NCBI GenBank assembly: GCA_028023455.1
Contig: JAQFVV010012422.1
Span: 9,456,337 to 9,520,336 of the forward strand
Source: Epiperipatus broadwayi
Lineage: Eukaryota; Onychophora; Udeonychophora; Euonychophora; Peripatidae
Direction of reading: 5' to 3'
DNA: 64,000 bases
Shown here piece after piece: positions 1-11,833 of this stretch; position 1 is the first letter of the stretch, and every line of letters begins with the position of its first letter. The position numbers and the translations under genes are program-made. The notes below the pieces were generated by a model. The model was not told where the DNA came from, ran no database searches, and saw only the letters and a program-made list of their open reading frames with translations.

Positions 1-793
1 ACACATCTAATTAATGTTTTTACCAATGTCACTGAATTGTTCAATCATTAGTTTTCTATGTTATTAAAAAAAGTCTAATATTCTTCATATTTTAAATAAT
101 CAGTGTTTAAACATATTTTAGATTTTGTCAAAAAAAATATTTATAAAAAATATGTTGATGAAATTTACAAATCTAGTTTATTATTTTTTAGATGTTATTT
201 TGATATCTTTTTTTTAAACTGAGTAAAAGCCACTTTTTCAAGAAATAAATGTGACATTAAATAGCAATAATAAATTCTTCTGTCATAGTGCACAATTATC
301 AAAAAAAGGTAAAATGATCAACAATATATCAAAAATATATTTTACTAAATAAAATAAAATATTTAAAATTTATAAGTTTTCTGAATTTTAAAAAGAAACT
401 AAAGAAAAAACCAAGCCTGTACTTTATTGGATATGACATGAACATTCACTTTAAGTACAAAATGTATAATATTATGTTTTTAATATTACAAAGTTATTGA
501 ATTAAATTTTAAGATGAAGGCAATATATATATGTCTGCTAATGATGGTACTGATGTATGGATTAGATTTAGGTTAACTAACACATTATTTTGTGTTTTAC
601 TGTAGTTATAAAGCCATAGGGATTAATAATTATTACATTAGATTATAGCCATTTTCTGTTTATCATAGTTCTTTATTGAGTAATTATTAATATGTGTCTT
701 AGGTGAAGATTTTGAATAATTATCTTCCATAAGAATCTTAATATAATTCATTGCACAATCATTTGAGTAAGTAATGATGAATATTTTTTTTAG

Positions 794-928
794 CATGTCA
801 CTGTCATACTAGTGGATCAAAATCAGCTACTTGCAATTATGACGGGAAGTGTGAATGCCATGAAGGTTTTACTGGAGCAAAATGTGATGCATGTGCAAAC
901 AGATTTCATAAATTTCCAAATTGCCAAC
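794..928 (+). CDS. Laminin-type EGF-like (LE) domain exon 1
   Basis: Internal exon between a T-rich acceptor (AG at 792-793) and donor GTAAGG at 929. It is 135 bp and phase 1-1: it opens with the last two bases of a codon and closes with the first base of the next. The 45 codons hold one LE domain with eight cysteines in the order CHC, C, CEC, C, C, C, including 'GKCECHEGFTGAKCDAC'. The C-x-C start, G-x-C-x-C centre and C-D-x-C motif separate LE from ordinary six-cysteine EGF. LE domains form rod-like parts of extracellular or membrane proteins such as laminins and usherin-like proteins; which parent protein this is cannot be told from one domain. It lies in the first tandem unit and its nearest relative is the exon at 2004. 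Confidence 0.87.
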
Positions 929-2003
929 GTAAGGTTATATATTTTTAAATTTCTACTGTATGCAATTTAACTGACTTGTTAAAATATGTATGACTATTTC
1001 AGATAAAAATAATTTAAAAAAAAAAAAATCATTTTGGTAAAAATTTGGAATGTATGGTTAATTTAATATTGCATAAAACATAATTCATGAAATAAATGAA
1101 TCATTATTGTCTTCCAAAATATTTCTCAATCATAAGAACATTTAAAGAAAATTATTTACTATATTATTAAATAATTATTTTCAAAATGTGATTAGAAAAT
1201 AAATCATAATAAATTTGATCATTTTGGAGTAATATTCACAAGACACATCTAGTTTTTTTTTTAATTAATGTCTATGAATTTTTCAATTATTAATTTCCTG
1301 TGTTATTAAAAAAAAGATCTAATTTTCTTCATATTTTTAAATATCAGTGGTTCAACATATTTTAGATTTTGTCAAAAAAAAAAATCTATAAAAGATATGT
1401 TGATGAAGTTTATAAATCTAGTTTATTATTTTTTAGATGTTGTTTTTCAATAAATAAGTGTGATATTAAATATCAGTAACAAATTCTTCTGTAATAGTGC
1501 ACAATTATAAAAAAAAGTAAAATGATCAACAATATATCTAAAATATATTTTATTAAACAAAATAAAATATTTAAAATTTATAAGTTTTCTAAATTAAAAA
1601 AAAAAAGTAAAGAAAAAAACAAGCCTGTACTTTATTGGATATGGCATGAACATTCACTTTAAGTACAAAATGTATAATATTATGTTTTTCATATTACAAA
1701 GTTATTGAATTAAATTTTAAGATGAAGGCAGTATATAAATATGTCGGCTAATAATGATGTTGATGTATGGATTAGATTTAGGCTAAGTAACACATTATTT
1801 TGCGTTTTACTGTACTTATAAAGCTATAGGGATTAATAATTATTACATTAGATTATAGCCATTTTCTGTTTATCATAGTTCTTTATTGAGTAATTATTAA
1901 TATGTGTTTTAAGTGAGGATTTTGAATAATTATCTTCCATAAGAATCTTAATATAATTCATGGCACAATCATTTGAGTAAGTAATGATGAATATTTTTTT
2001 TAG

Positions 2004-2138
2004 CATGTCATTGTCATCCTAGTGGTTCAAAATCAGCTACTTGCAATTATGAAGGGAAGTGTGAATGCCATGAAGGTTTTACTGGAGCAAAATGTGATGC
2101 ATGTGCAAACAGCTTTCATAAATTTCCAAATTGCCAAC
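2004..2138 (+). CDS. Laminin-type EGF-like (LE) domain exon 2
   Basis: 135-bp, phase 1-1 exon with acceptor AG at 2002-2003 and donor GTAATG at 2139. It differs from the 794 exon at only a few codons (for example PSG for TSG, YEG for YDG, NSF for NRF), and all eight cysteines are kept. The flanking introns are also alike, so the whole exon-plus-intron unit was duplicated recently. Joined to the 794 exon, the split codon is CCA (Pro), giving a continuous C-Q-P-C-H-C linker typical of packed LE repeats. Role: one more rod module of the same extracellular protein (inferred from the family). Confidence 0.87.
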
Positions 2139-3199
2139 GTAATGTTATATATTTTTAAATTTTTACTATATGCAATTTAAGTAACTTGTTATAATATGTA
2201 TGACTATTTCAGGTGAAAGTAATTTTTTTTTCAAAATCTTTTAGGTAAAAATATGGAATGTATAGTTTATTTAATATTGCATAAAACATAATTCATGAAA
2301 TAAATGAATCATTAATTGTGCTATTTTTATTAAAAAAATTATTGTCTTCCAAAATATTTATCAATCATAAGAACATTTAAACACAATTATTTACTATATT
2401 ATTAAATAATTATTTTCAAAATGTGATTAGAAAATAAATCATAATAAATTTGATCATTTTGGAGTAATATTCACAAGACACATCTAGTTAATGTTTTAAA
2501 TAATGTCAATGAATTTTTCAATTATTAATTTCCTGTGTTATTAAAAAAAAGGTCTAATTTTCTTCATATTTTAAATAATCAGTGTTTCAATATATTTTAG
2601 ATTTTGTCAAAAAAAGTATTTATAAAACATTTGTTGATGTATTATATAAATCTAGTTTATTATTTTTAGATGTTGTTTTGATATCTTTTTCAATAAATAA
2701 ATGTGACATTAAATATCAGTAACAAATTCTTCTGTAATAGTGCACATTTATCAAAAAAAGTAAAATGATCAACAATATGTCTAAAATATATTTTACTAAA
2801 TAAAATAAAATATTTAAAATTTTTATTATATACTTAGTAAATATTGTGGTGTTATGTATTAGAATTTAACATTACATTTAACATCTTCAGTATTACCATT
2901 TTTTTCATTTAAATTTTAATATTTTATAATTTTTAAATAATGTGGAAATATTAATCTTATTCATAATTTGTATTAATCATTCATTAGACTAGAGAAATAT
3001 TATTTCTTAATCTATTTATCTCCAAAACGTCCAATTGAATTTTAATATTCACAAGTTTTATTACCATCTTGGAATGCAAAAAGAAAACAAAAAGTAAATA
3101 AATCAGTACTTGATTAGGTAAAAAGAAACATTCATTCAAAGGCAAAGTGTTAACTTTGTTATATGACAAAGTAAGTGGACTGAATTTTTAAGGGTTAAA

Positions 3200-3485
3200 G
3201 CATGCATTGCATAGTATGACTTAAGAAATGTAAATGAGAATAAGTGTAGATGATGTTAATGATATCTAAGACAAAATATGATATTTAAAGTGTACATAAA
3301 TTGAGACAATTATTTAATATTAAAGAATAAAAATAAAATAGGAGTATGTGATTAAATAACTTTATATAAATGTTATTTTGATAAGTAATTAAATCATGAT
3401 ATATATTGTTTTCATTAATATTAATACAGTACATGTGTATCTGCTGCATTCAGATAGCCAAACATGTAGAGTCTTATCTATATGT
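3200..3485 (+). other. Intron segment homologous to the intron before the 18502 pseudo-exon
   Basis: From about 3050 to 3420 the sequence matches 17960-18360: the same order of motifs around 'ctgaatttttaag', 'gatgatgttaatgatg' and 'tattaaagaataaaaataaa'. In the downstream copy an LE-like segment follows about 140 bp later. Here the match stops at about 3420 and LTR-element sequence begins near 3486, so no LE exon is present. Confidence 0.55.
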
Positions 3486-4200
3486 TTAGTCAATTGGGGA
3501 TAGAATAGCATATTACATATTGAATAACAAGAGATAGATGAGTTAGACTAAATATAGTTTATTAAATTTGTATTTGCATATATCCAATTAGAAGTGTCAT
3601 AAGGATTACCTAATTCTGCTTTCATTTCTTCCAGAGGCAGAAGTCCTGGTTAACTAAGCTCTGGTTTGGGGGACATTATATACTTCTGTATTTTCTATTG
3701 TTTTCTTGGAGTGCCCAGCATTTATACCATATATGGGCTGATTTTAAAGCTATGTTATCATACATGGATTAATTCAAGTGTTCAATATTCATACTGTTGG
3801 AATGACCATATATGATCTGGTTCTACTTTAGCAATTTTAATTATGTAATGATAAAGTTATTTGAGTCTGCCTTTACTTTATGTGCTATATGCTTGAATAC
3901 CAAAATATTAATTTTTATTTTATTAAAAAAATGCATATGTAACTTTATTTATTAATATAAAACATTAATACTATCAATAATATTGTGTAAATTTATTACA
4001 TAAACTTATTAATTATTAATACAAAACAATTAATACTATTAATAATATTATACCAATGCATATGTGATTTTATTGATTATTGAATTCAACATTAACTCCA
4101 TTATAAGAGATATATGCACCCAATAATGGTATGTACTTTACATATATGAATTTATAGACTACACTACCTGTTATTACACCATAATATAACATGCTTCCCC
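3486..4200 (-). repeat. LTR copy A (3' LTR in the minus-strand reading)
   Basis: About 700 bp, sharing many blocks in the same order with 6541-7225: the 'agaagtcctggttaact' area, the 'atatacttctgtatttt' area, 'cataccatatatgg'-like segments, and AT-rich 'aaaacattaatactatcaataat' blocks. Its right end ('gcacccaataatggtatgta', then 'catatatgaattta') matches 8897-8935, which shows where copy B continues. Boundaries are good to a few tens of bases. Confidence 0.55.
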
Positions 4201-6540
4201 TCATTCAGAAGAAATGGCATTAACATATATAGTCTTCAATTGAAAAAGTAGTTTTCTGATTCTGCATGGTTTGTGCTTGTTTTTCAGTTCAGCTGGCATC
4301 AGATTGTGGCTTGGTTTGTCCTGTTCAGGTGAGCAGGTATTTTTTGGACAGTTTATTTGTGAATCCTGACTTATCACTCTGTTGATCTGTACCGTGATGG
4401 CCGTATTGATATTCAGTGGCATCTCTCTGCATATTTAGGGCTGTATTGTTGCTCACACTTCTTGATTTAGTTATGTGTTTGCAGGATGGCACATCAGTTT
4501 TCATTTTGATTTTGACAGATTGTGTTACATTGTTAGCAGTGATAGTTGTCTTTTTCTTATTCTCTTAGGGTTGTTTAGCACCAAGAAGCTGTTTCCCACT
4601 TTAATACTATTTTCACATTGTAGACTCAACCAGATTCATTTTTGTACGATAATAATATTGTCATCTTAATTCTAATTATCCTTTCAAAAAACATTTCTTC
4701 TGAAGATTTTCCCATAGTCACTAATAAAGTATTATGCTGGTGAAATTATCTCATGCAGAGCTTTATTTAAATTTCTAGCATTTATTTTCTAGTTAATTTT
4801 TTTATATTTGTCAATGCTTATCAAATTAGCCAATAATCTTTTATTAATAAAGTTTTTTTAAAATTAATTAAATACCCTAAGTTATATATTTACAACAGTT
4901 TTTCCCCTAAAGTCTATATAAACAATAATCAAGATTTTGATGAATTGTTTACACCCTAAGCCTGCAATCAGAGCTCTTGATATTTCTGAATTGAAATTTT
5001 TGTTTAGCCAAGTTCTGTCTTAATCTTTCTTCTATCTTTGAATTTTTTATGGTGGCATTAGTAATTGATACAGGCAATTTCTGAGAAAATTTAAACTTTT
5101 TATCATTGATTTTGTTATTATTTGCTAGTATAATTAATATTTGGAAGTACGCAGCAGGACTAGGATAAATTGTAAAAGTCATTTCAATAGTATTTGATTT
5201 TATTTATGTCATGTAGATTTATTTAATTTGTGCATAAATAATGTATATAATAATTATTAAAAAAACTAATTAAGTAACCCCTGAGTATTTGCTTTTACAT
5301 GCAGCTATAAATCCACTGTTGATGTTTTTAGTTTCCCAAGTCCATTTTTTAAAGTGTCTGGAAAGTTATTTTTTACTTTGTTCCTGACACTGTTTTTTTA
5401 ATGATAGGGTTTAGTTTTTCAGTAACAGTATACATTGTAGAGATCTGTATTATTTTTGTCCATTTTGATGATCATTCAGACCACTCCCAGTAACTTTATT
5501 GGATTGCTATTAGCATCCTAAGCATTAAGATTGGACTTTCTTAGAGATAGTGAAGATTTCCAATACTGTATTAATTTTCTCCAGTTCTGGTATTTCATGA
5601 GTGATACTTCAGCTCTATTATCTATTTCCATGGTCACAGATTTATTAAAAATTCTGACCATTGACATGAATTGATTCTCAATTTCATGGCTGTCTTTTAT
5701 AATGATCCTACATATGCAATTATCTCCATCTTTTGTGAAGCTTTGATCATCTTTCTATTCTATAGAGCAGTGTTCTCTTTTGATTAAAAATGTGTCATAG
5801 TTTTGGCATTTCTAGGTTTTGTGTTTACATTTGCAAGCCATGTCACCTACCATTCTACAGCAGACCCAGATTATTTTCTTCTCTGAGTTGTCTTTCTTAT
5901 TTGAAATTATGGTTTTAAAAATCAAAACTTGGGGGATATCAGATTTGCAAAACCATTAAAATTCCCTTGCTTGTTTCAGTAATAATTCATGAGCAATTCC
6001 TCATCTAATAGTTTTAGTATAAAATAAATTACTGATTGCTAGCAGCTGCTGCCTCAAATGGTTTATCAGTCAATTCACACAATAATTGCTTCAGGAGGGC
6101 TTGTCTGTGAAAACTGCTATAAAAGCATGAGTTAGCCATGTCACTCAATGATATGTCATAGTATCTAATTCTCATTTTTAGATTGTCATCTGCTAAAATT
6201 TAACTGAGCAATCTGTTGGACAGTTTGTCATAACATTCTATATGTCTGGTTTTCAGGCAATTTCTGTTCACACAATCTATTCATTATCTCTATTACAGGC
6301 TGGAAAATCAGAGAAAAGTTGCAATTTTTGCTGTATCATCACTATTGCCATTAATTAAAAATTTTTTTTTAGCCATTGCACATATAAAGACCGATCCATC
6401 AGATTTTTTATGTCAAATCCACCAGCTATGATTTTGAACTAATTGCTGTTAATTCTGATTCAGTTGCCTGGCCCAATCTGCTATGTCCAGGCATAGTCAA
6501 CAGTGTGCAGCCATGTCTATTAGTTTTGCTAGTTGGGAGT
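4201..6540 (-). pseudogene. Degenerate gag-pol remnant of the Gypsy-like element
   Basis: Read on the minus strand with frame changes. A Gag-like segment carries MDRSLYVQWLKK (near 6400). A cysteine-rich stretch with MACKCK and KCQN (near 5850) resembles paired CCHC zinc knuckles. TMEIDNRAEVSLMK (near 5591-5645) matches the retroviral-type aspartic protease pattern M-E-I-D-T-G-A-x-V-S, but the D-T-G-A core has become D-N-R-A and would be inactive. Further on, FPDTLKNGLGN resembles the lead-in to Gypsy RT. The 73-codon open frame at 4201-4422 is inside this region; I cannot place it in a domain. No continuous ORF survives. Confidence 0.55.
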
Positions 6541-7225
6541 CATGAACTAGAATAGTATCAATTATATAATGCGTAACAAAGGAGAGAAAGAGTGAGATAA
6601 ACTATATCAATAACATAGTTTATCAATTTTGTATTTACATATGTATACAACTTGAAAGTACCATATACAAGAATAATAAAAGATCAAAGTAACCTATAAT
6701 GACAACCTAGTCATGCTTTTTTTTCCAGTCATGCCTTTAATACTTCCAGAGTCAGGAATATCTGACTAATTAACCCATAGTTTGAGTGGGTGAGGGGCTT
6801 TATATACTCCTTTATTTTGTATTGTTTTTCTGGAGTGTCAAACATTCATATTAAATATGGTTTGATCTTAAATCAATATTAACATTCATTTACAAGATCA
6901 ATATTAACATTCATTTACTAATTCATATGTTCAACATTTATATGTTTGAGATGACCATATGTAATCTGCCACCCTAAAATTAACCATATATGGTCTCATT
7001 CCACTTTAATAATTTTAATTACATAATGATAAATTTATTGTAGCACACCTTTACTTTATTTTCTACACACATGGACCAAAGTAATATCTTTTATTTTATT
7101 ATACAAAATATACATACCTTTATTATTTATTAATACAAAACATTAATATTATCAATAATTGTATACAAATCCATACGTGACTTTATTATTTATTAAATAC
7201 AAAATTAATTCAATTACAATATATA
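6541..7225 (-). repeat. LTR copy B, interrupted
   Basis: Diverged copy of 3486-4200. The match stops in 'caatatatataaaag' near 7225, where palindromic repeat sequence begins, and seems to resume after the (TA)n tract at about 8893 ('atgcacccaatacatgtaca', then 'catatatgaata'). Confidence 0.5.
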
Positions 7226-7339
7226 TAAAAGTAGGTTTATATATAAGTAATTTTATTTGTGTTTTATTTATGTATTTTTTATATCTGTTTCCTTTAGTTA
7301 GTCTTTATTATTTATTTTATCCATATATATGTATACATA

Positions 7340-8835
7340 TTTATAAGGGACTTGAACTCAGATTTTCAAACTTTTCACAGCTAACTCTTATACAATTGAT
7401 ACTCATGACCATATAATGTGAAAAATATAAATGATCTCCAATAAACATTTCTATGCTAAACCAGCACTCATCTGTTGTTCCATTTCTCCATTTCCAACAC
7501 ATATATACAATCACTGCTCACTTTACATTAAGATAGCAAATCTTTATACTTTAATGGCCCAGCTTCCATCTTCTCTACTCTTCAACTATCTATATCATTG
7601 AAACTCCAAGGATGAAATGCTCAAAACCCTTAATGCCAATATTATTGTCATATCCATGTTGACCTTAATTCAGTCGCCTCACACATTGGACCTTAATATG
7701 TCCATTTAATTATGTAGAAGAGGGATAGCCAGAATACAGGCTGAATAACATGTATATTGTTTATACTAAAGTTAATGTAATTATAAGGGACTGGAACTCA
7801 AACTTTCAAATTTCTCACAGCTATCCAATCCATTATATACAACTGATTCACATGTGATATAAATTATTTCCAAGATTCATATTTTCTCCTAATCCCACAC
7901 TCATCAGTTGGTTCACTTTACTATCTCCAACACTTATATACAATCACTGCTCAGTTTATATTAAGATAGTACCTATTCAAACTTTAATGGACAAGATTCA
8001 ATCCTCTCACTCTCCAACTATTCAATCATCCACATCACTGAAAATCCGAGCAAGAAATGCTCAAAGCCCTTGATGATGCCAACATTATTGTCATACCCAT
8101 GTTGACCCCAAGTCTGTCCTTAACACATAGGACCTTAATATGTCCATTTAATTATAAAGGAAGATGGATGGACAGAATGCAGATTGAATATATAGTATTT
8201 AAATAAATATATATTGTCTATACTAAACCTAATATAATTATAAGGGACTTGAACTCAGACATTCAAACTTCTCACAGCTATCCAATCCAATTTATATAAT
8301 TGATAAGCATGACCATATACATGCAAAAAAGATAAATGATCTAAAATATGTGTATTTCATGCTGAACCAGCTCTCATATACATGTATTTAAACATTACAT
8401 ATTCAGTATGTATTCTACCCATCCCTCTTTTCTATAATTAAATGGACATATGTGGAGAGGCCAGATTGACTTAAGGTCAACATGGATATGACAATAATAT
8501 TGGCATCATCAAAACTTTCAGCATTTCATTCTAAGATATTCAATGATATGGATGGCTGAAGAGTTGAAGAGTGGAGAACAGGAAGTTGTCCATTAAAGAT
8601 TGAAGATTTGCTTTCTTAGTATAAACTGAGAAGTGATTGTATATATGTTTTGGAGATGGTGATCTGGACCAACTAATGAATGCTGATTCAGTATGAAATA
8701 TGTATATTGAAGATCATTTATCTTTTTCATACATATGTGGTCATGTGTATTAGTTGTATAAGATGGATAGTTGTGAGGACTTTGGAAGCCTAAGTTCAAG
8801 TCCCTTATAAATACATTAAGGTTACTAGACACAAT
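7340..8835. repeat. Palindromic foldback-type element, family F1 (complex copy)
   Basis: Three forward arms start near 7340, 7785 and 8235, each opening with 'aagggactkgaactca' and running through blocks ending near 'cctyaatatgtccatttaat'. They are followed by a reverse-complement arm at about 8400-8830 that ends in 'aagttcaagtcccttataaa'. The third forward arm is short. The whole can fold into a long hairpin. No ORF of interest: a short minus-strand frame here just encodes (TA)n and arm sequence. A (TA)n tract at 8858-8892 ends it. Single arms or full palindromes of the same family recur at 13505-13660 and 50212-50712. This looks like a non-autonomous foldback or MITE-like element; class unproven. 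Confidence 0.7.
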
Positions 8836-8857
8836 ATACATGTATTTAAATAGTATG

Positions 8858-8897
<40 letters not shown>

Positions 8898-10325
8898 CAC
8901 CCAATACATGTACATATTCTTCATATATGAATACTTAGGCTATATTACCTACTATTATTTTATAATATAGCACTATCTATAAAAGTTCATGAAATTCTGG
9001 AGATTATTTTTACAAAATAAAAACATGTTTATCACAATAATACATAGAAGGATAATTAATAGAACAGTAGACAAAATTGTACAATCATCAATTTAATTTA
9101 TCTATATTTACTCTCTTCCTTGCATTTTATACAGAAGAATAATTGATAGATTAGCAATCCAACAATCGTCAATTTAAAGTACTTCTATTTAATGTCCTCC
9201 CTGAATTTTTAATGATTGGTTGGTTTGATTTGTGCAAATAATAGATCTGAAGAGATAAAACTAGGCATAGGAAAAGAGATGCTTACTCTTAAAAGAAATC
9301 ATTTTAGCCTCATTAGAAACAGTGGAAAATTGTTGAGAGACCAAAAGTCTTCCTGAAAAAACACAAAATAGCACGTTAAGGACTTATACACATTGTTCTA
9401 ATTTAAATAGTAATAATAATGATGATGATGATGTGCCTATGTAGCAACTATGAAATATAAATAGATGTCTAGTGATTGTATAGTTATCATATATATATAT
9501 ATATATATATTGCAATTTATCTTATCAGTTCACATATATATAACTTTTTTTATAAATATATGCACTTATATTTATGGAAGATATTATTACATTTATCCAT
9601 TTCTATTTATTATTCATCAGAAAGTCATATTCAGGTATGTGAAAAATAGCATCCCAACTGGACATTTCAGAAAACAACTACAGTTTTGTTGAATCAAACT
9701 CATGGACATTGATATTACAGAATTGCCATGACTTTTTTATTGATATGGACACATGGTGCAGCAATAACCTGACAGTAAATTAAGTAAAGATGATTTGATG
9801 AGGGTAAAGTAATATTGCTGAAGTTGACAGTAATAATCTTGCTGATTGCCTACTATTCTGCTTATGTGAACAAGTTTTTTTTTTATCAAATGCAGCAACC
9901 GATAGCAATAGGAAAATAGTTGTACTGCTATACATACTTAGTCTATAAGAAAATAGTTGAAGTGGTAAATAAATTATGTGAACCCATAAACTTAAATAAA
10001 CATATGAAGTAATGGAATAATTAATTTTGCCCATTGCTTTCAAGATATATAAGATTATAGGGATTATAAATTATATTATTAGGTTATAGTGATTTTTTAA
10101 AATCATGATATATTATTGTTTAGTTATTACCATGTGAATCTGAACACAGAGCATGAATATTTACTTTCATAAGATTATTATTAGTCTATAATAAATGGAT
10201 TAGTAATACTTTTTTTTTTAGGATGCAGTTGTGATCCTCGTGGGTCAGAGCCACCTACATGCAATAGTGAGGGAAAATGTATTTGCAAGAAAGGTTTTTC
10301 TGGAACAAGATGCGATACATGTGCA
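8640..10325 (+). repeat. Segmental duplication, copy 1 (intron plus LE exon)
   Basis: This block is repeated at about 13505-15345 in the same orientation and order: F1 arm end, (TA)n, LTR tail, blocks such as 'gcctcattagaaacagtgga' and 'ccaactggacatt', and then the start of an LE exon. Differences are scattered substitutions and short insertions. Because the F1 arm and LTR tail are in both copies, those insertions came before the duplication. Confidence 0.8.
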
Positions 10326-10356
10326 GACAACTATTATAGATTTCCATATTGTTATC
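10222..10356 (+). CDS. Laminin-type EGF-like (LE) domain exon 3
   Basis: 135-bp, phase 1-1 exon. The acceptor is a ten-T run ending in AG at 10220-10221; the donor is GTAAAG at 10357. All eight LE cysteines are present, with 'GKCICKKGFSGTRCDTCA' in the centre and a DPRGSEPPTC first loop. It opens with GA rather than CA, so the split codon after the 2004 exon is CGA (Arg). It is nearly identical over its first two thirds to the 15243 exon, with the upstream intron also duplicated, but differs in its last third (DNYYRFPYCY). Role as for the other LE modules; parent protein not identifiable. Confidence 0.87.
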
Positions 10357-11698
10357 GTAAAGTTACTTTTTTTATATTTTAATAATATTTTTAAACTATT
10401 GTGTTATGTAGTTTAGTTTGATTTGTATTTTTTTTCCAATTTATTTAAGTATAGGCATTTTATCAAAGAAGATAAGTATGCAAATTTAGATATGCAGAAA
10501 GTTAACATAATACTGTATAAAAATATGATTTCAAATACAGCACTAACATCAATTGAAAGTTTTTTCATAAAAATGTTTCAATATATACACAAATTTTTAT
10601 CATTCACAGCACTTACTTATTACGTAATTATTGTCCAAAATAGTATTAGGAAAAAAATCATAAATATAATGACAATATACAGATAGTCATATCATATTTG
10701 GTTAAGTTTTTATACAGATTTGTAGTGAAGATTTCAGATTTTAAATTTCATTTTCATTAAAAAAAAATCAGATTCATATTCTGCTTCCTGTAAATAATTA
10801 CTTTTTTAATATAGTTTATATTTTGTCTAAAGAATATTCAGAAATATATATTAACATTGATTGTAAATGTAGATTAATATTTTTTAGAAATTTCTTTTTC
10901 TAATTAAAGCAAAAGCCATTTTTTGAAGACACAAATAGATTTTAAAATATTTACTAATTTTTTTGTTCTAATTGGTGGATAATTATAAAAAATAAAATGA
11001 CAATTTGTATACTTAAAATATATTTTATTGAATATTAAAATGCCTAAAAAATTATTGCAATGATACATAATAATTATTTAATTGTGCAATGAATTAAAAT
11101 TACCTTCATCATTTTCATTTAAGATGTAATGCTTTAAAATTTTTAAATAAATATAAAAAATTAATCTTACACTCTCAAAAAGATGCACCAGGCAATTTTG
11201 CAGTCAAAACCCTTAATATTTGTTTAGATGTGCTGTACATTGACAATCAGAATAGGGCTCAAGGATTTGAATATGAAATTGACAAAGATTTTAAAAGTAT
11301 TTTGTAATATAAAACAAGTCATTATTTGATTAGATAAAAGATGAACATTTAATTAACATTGAAATGATTTTGTGCTAAATTTGTCATTTTAGAAAATTAC
11401 TGAATTGAATTTTTATGTTTTGAAATAGGTAATTCAAAATAAGGCAATATATGAAGATGATTAGTAATGATAATATTGATAATGTGTAATCTTTCCATTT
11501 ATGTTACTGTTAAATTGTTTTATGTTTTACTGCAATCATGATTACAGTTAAGTAATCAATATTTTGTGTTATAGTAATTTTTTTATTGTTGTATAATTAT
11601 CACCATGTACTTTTAGCACATAACTTGAATATTTATTTCCATGAGTAATATAAGTAAATATACAATAAATAGATTTGTTAATGGATTTTTTCTTTTAG
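10357..11698 (+). other. Intron between LE exons 3 and 4
   Basis: AT-rich intron, GTAAAG to a pyrimidine-rich tract ending TTTTAG. No exon, RNA gene or recognisable transposon was seen. It contains blocks resembling the introns of the 1-2820 units (for example 'attttattgaatat' and the 'atgaagatga' area before the acceptor), consistent with all these introns sharing ancestry. Confidence 0.6.
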
Positions 11699-11833
11699 CA
11701 TGTAATTGTCATCCATCGGGTTCAGACTCTCCTAGGTGTAATAATGAGGGGCAGTGTTATTGCAAGAGAGGTGTTTCTGGAACAAAATGTGATACATGTG
11801 CAAACAACCATTTGGGATTTCCACATTGTCAAC
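11699..11833 (+). CDS. Laminin-type EGF-like (LE) domain exon 4
   Basis: 135-bp, phase 1-1 exon with acceptor AG at 11697-11698 and strong donor GTAAGG at 11834. Eight cysteines in LE order, with 'CKRGVSGTKCDTCANNHLGF' spanning the second half. Its 3' third and the intron after it closely match the 15243 exon and its downstream intron, while its 5' two thirds do not. It is therefore the donor type for the right half of that hybrid exon. Junction with exon 3 gives CCA (Pro). An upstream ATG in the same frame at 11641 is intronic and not a start. Confidence 0.87.

Larger units (their letters stand above)
1..2820 (+). repeat. Tandem exon-plus-intron duplication units of an LE-domain gene
   Basis: About two and a quarter copies of a unit of roughly 1.24 kb lie head to tail. 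They start near positions 1, 1242 and 2478, each marked by 'acacatcta' followed by very similar intron sequence. The first two units each carry one 135-bp LE exon (794-928 and 2004-2138). The third keeps only the leading intron sequence and diverges after about 2820. Differences between units are mostly homopolymer indels and scattered substitutions, as expected from duplication by unequal crossing over. Position 1 is already inside a unit, so the array may continue to the left. Confidence 0.85.
3486..8995 (-). mobile_element. Decayed Ty3/Gypsy-like LTR retrotransposon, with a nested insertion
   Basis: Two diverged direct repeats frame an internal region of about 2.3 kb. One is at about 3486-4200. 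The other is at about 6541-7225 and appears to resume at about 8893-8960 after a nested palindromic element. Both carry the block around 'tatatactyctktattt' and end in similar 'catatatgaat' sequence. The internal minus strand reads in the order Gag-like (about 6500-6000), zinc-knuckle-like cysteines (about 5880-5800), a retropepsin-like segment (about 5645-5590) and a linker resembling the start of RT (about 5360-5290). Stops and frameshifts are everywhere. LTR edges are approximate and no clear target duplication was found. Superfamily rests on domain order and motif resemblance. Confidence 0.6.

Noticed and set aside
8593-8904. 103-codon minus-strand frame starting MGAYIYIYIYIY
   Set aside because: It reads through (TA)n and an F1 palindrome arm; no domain.
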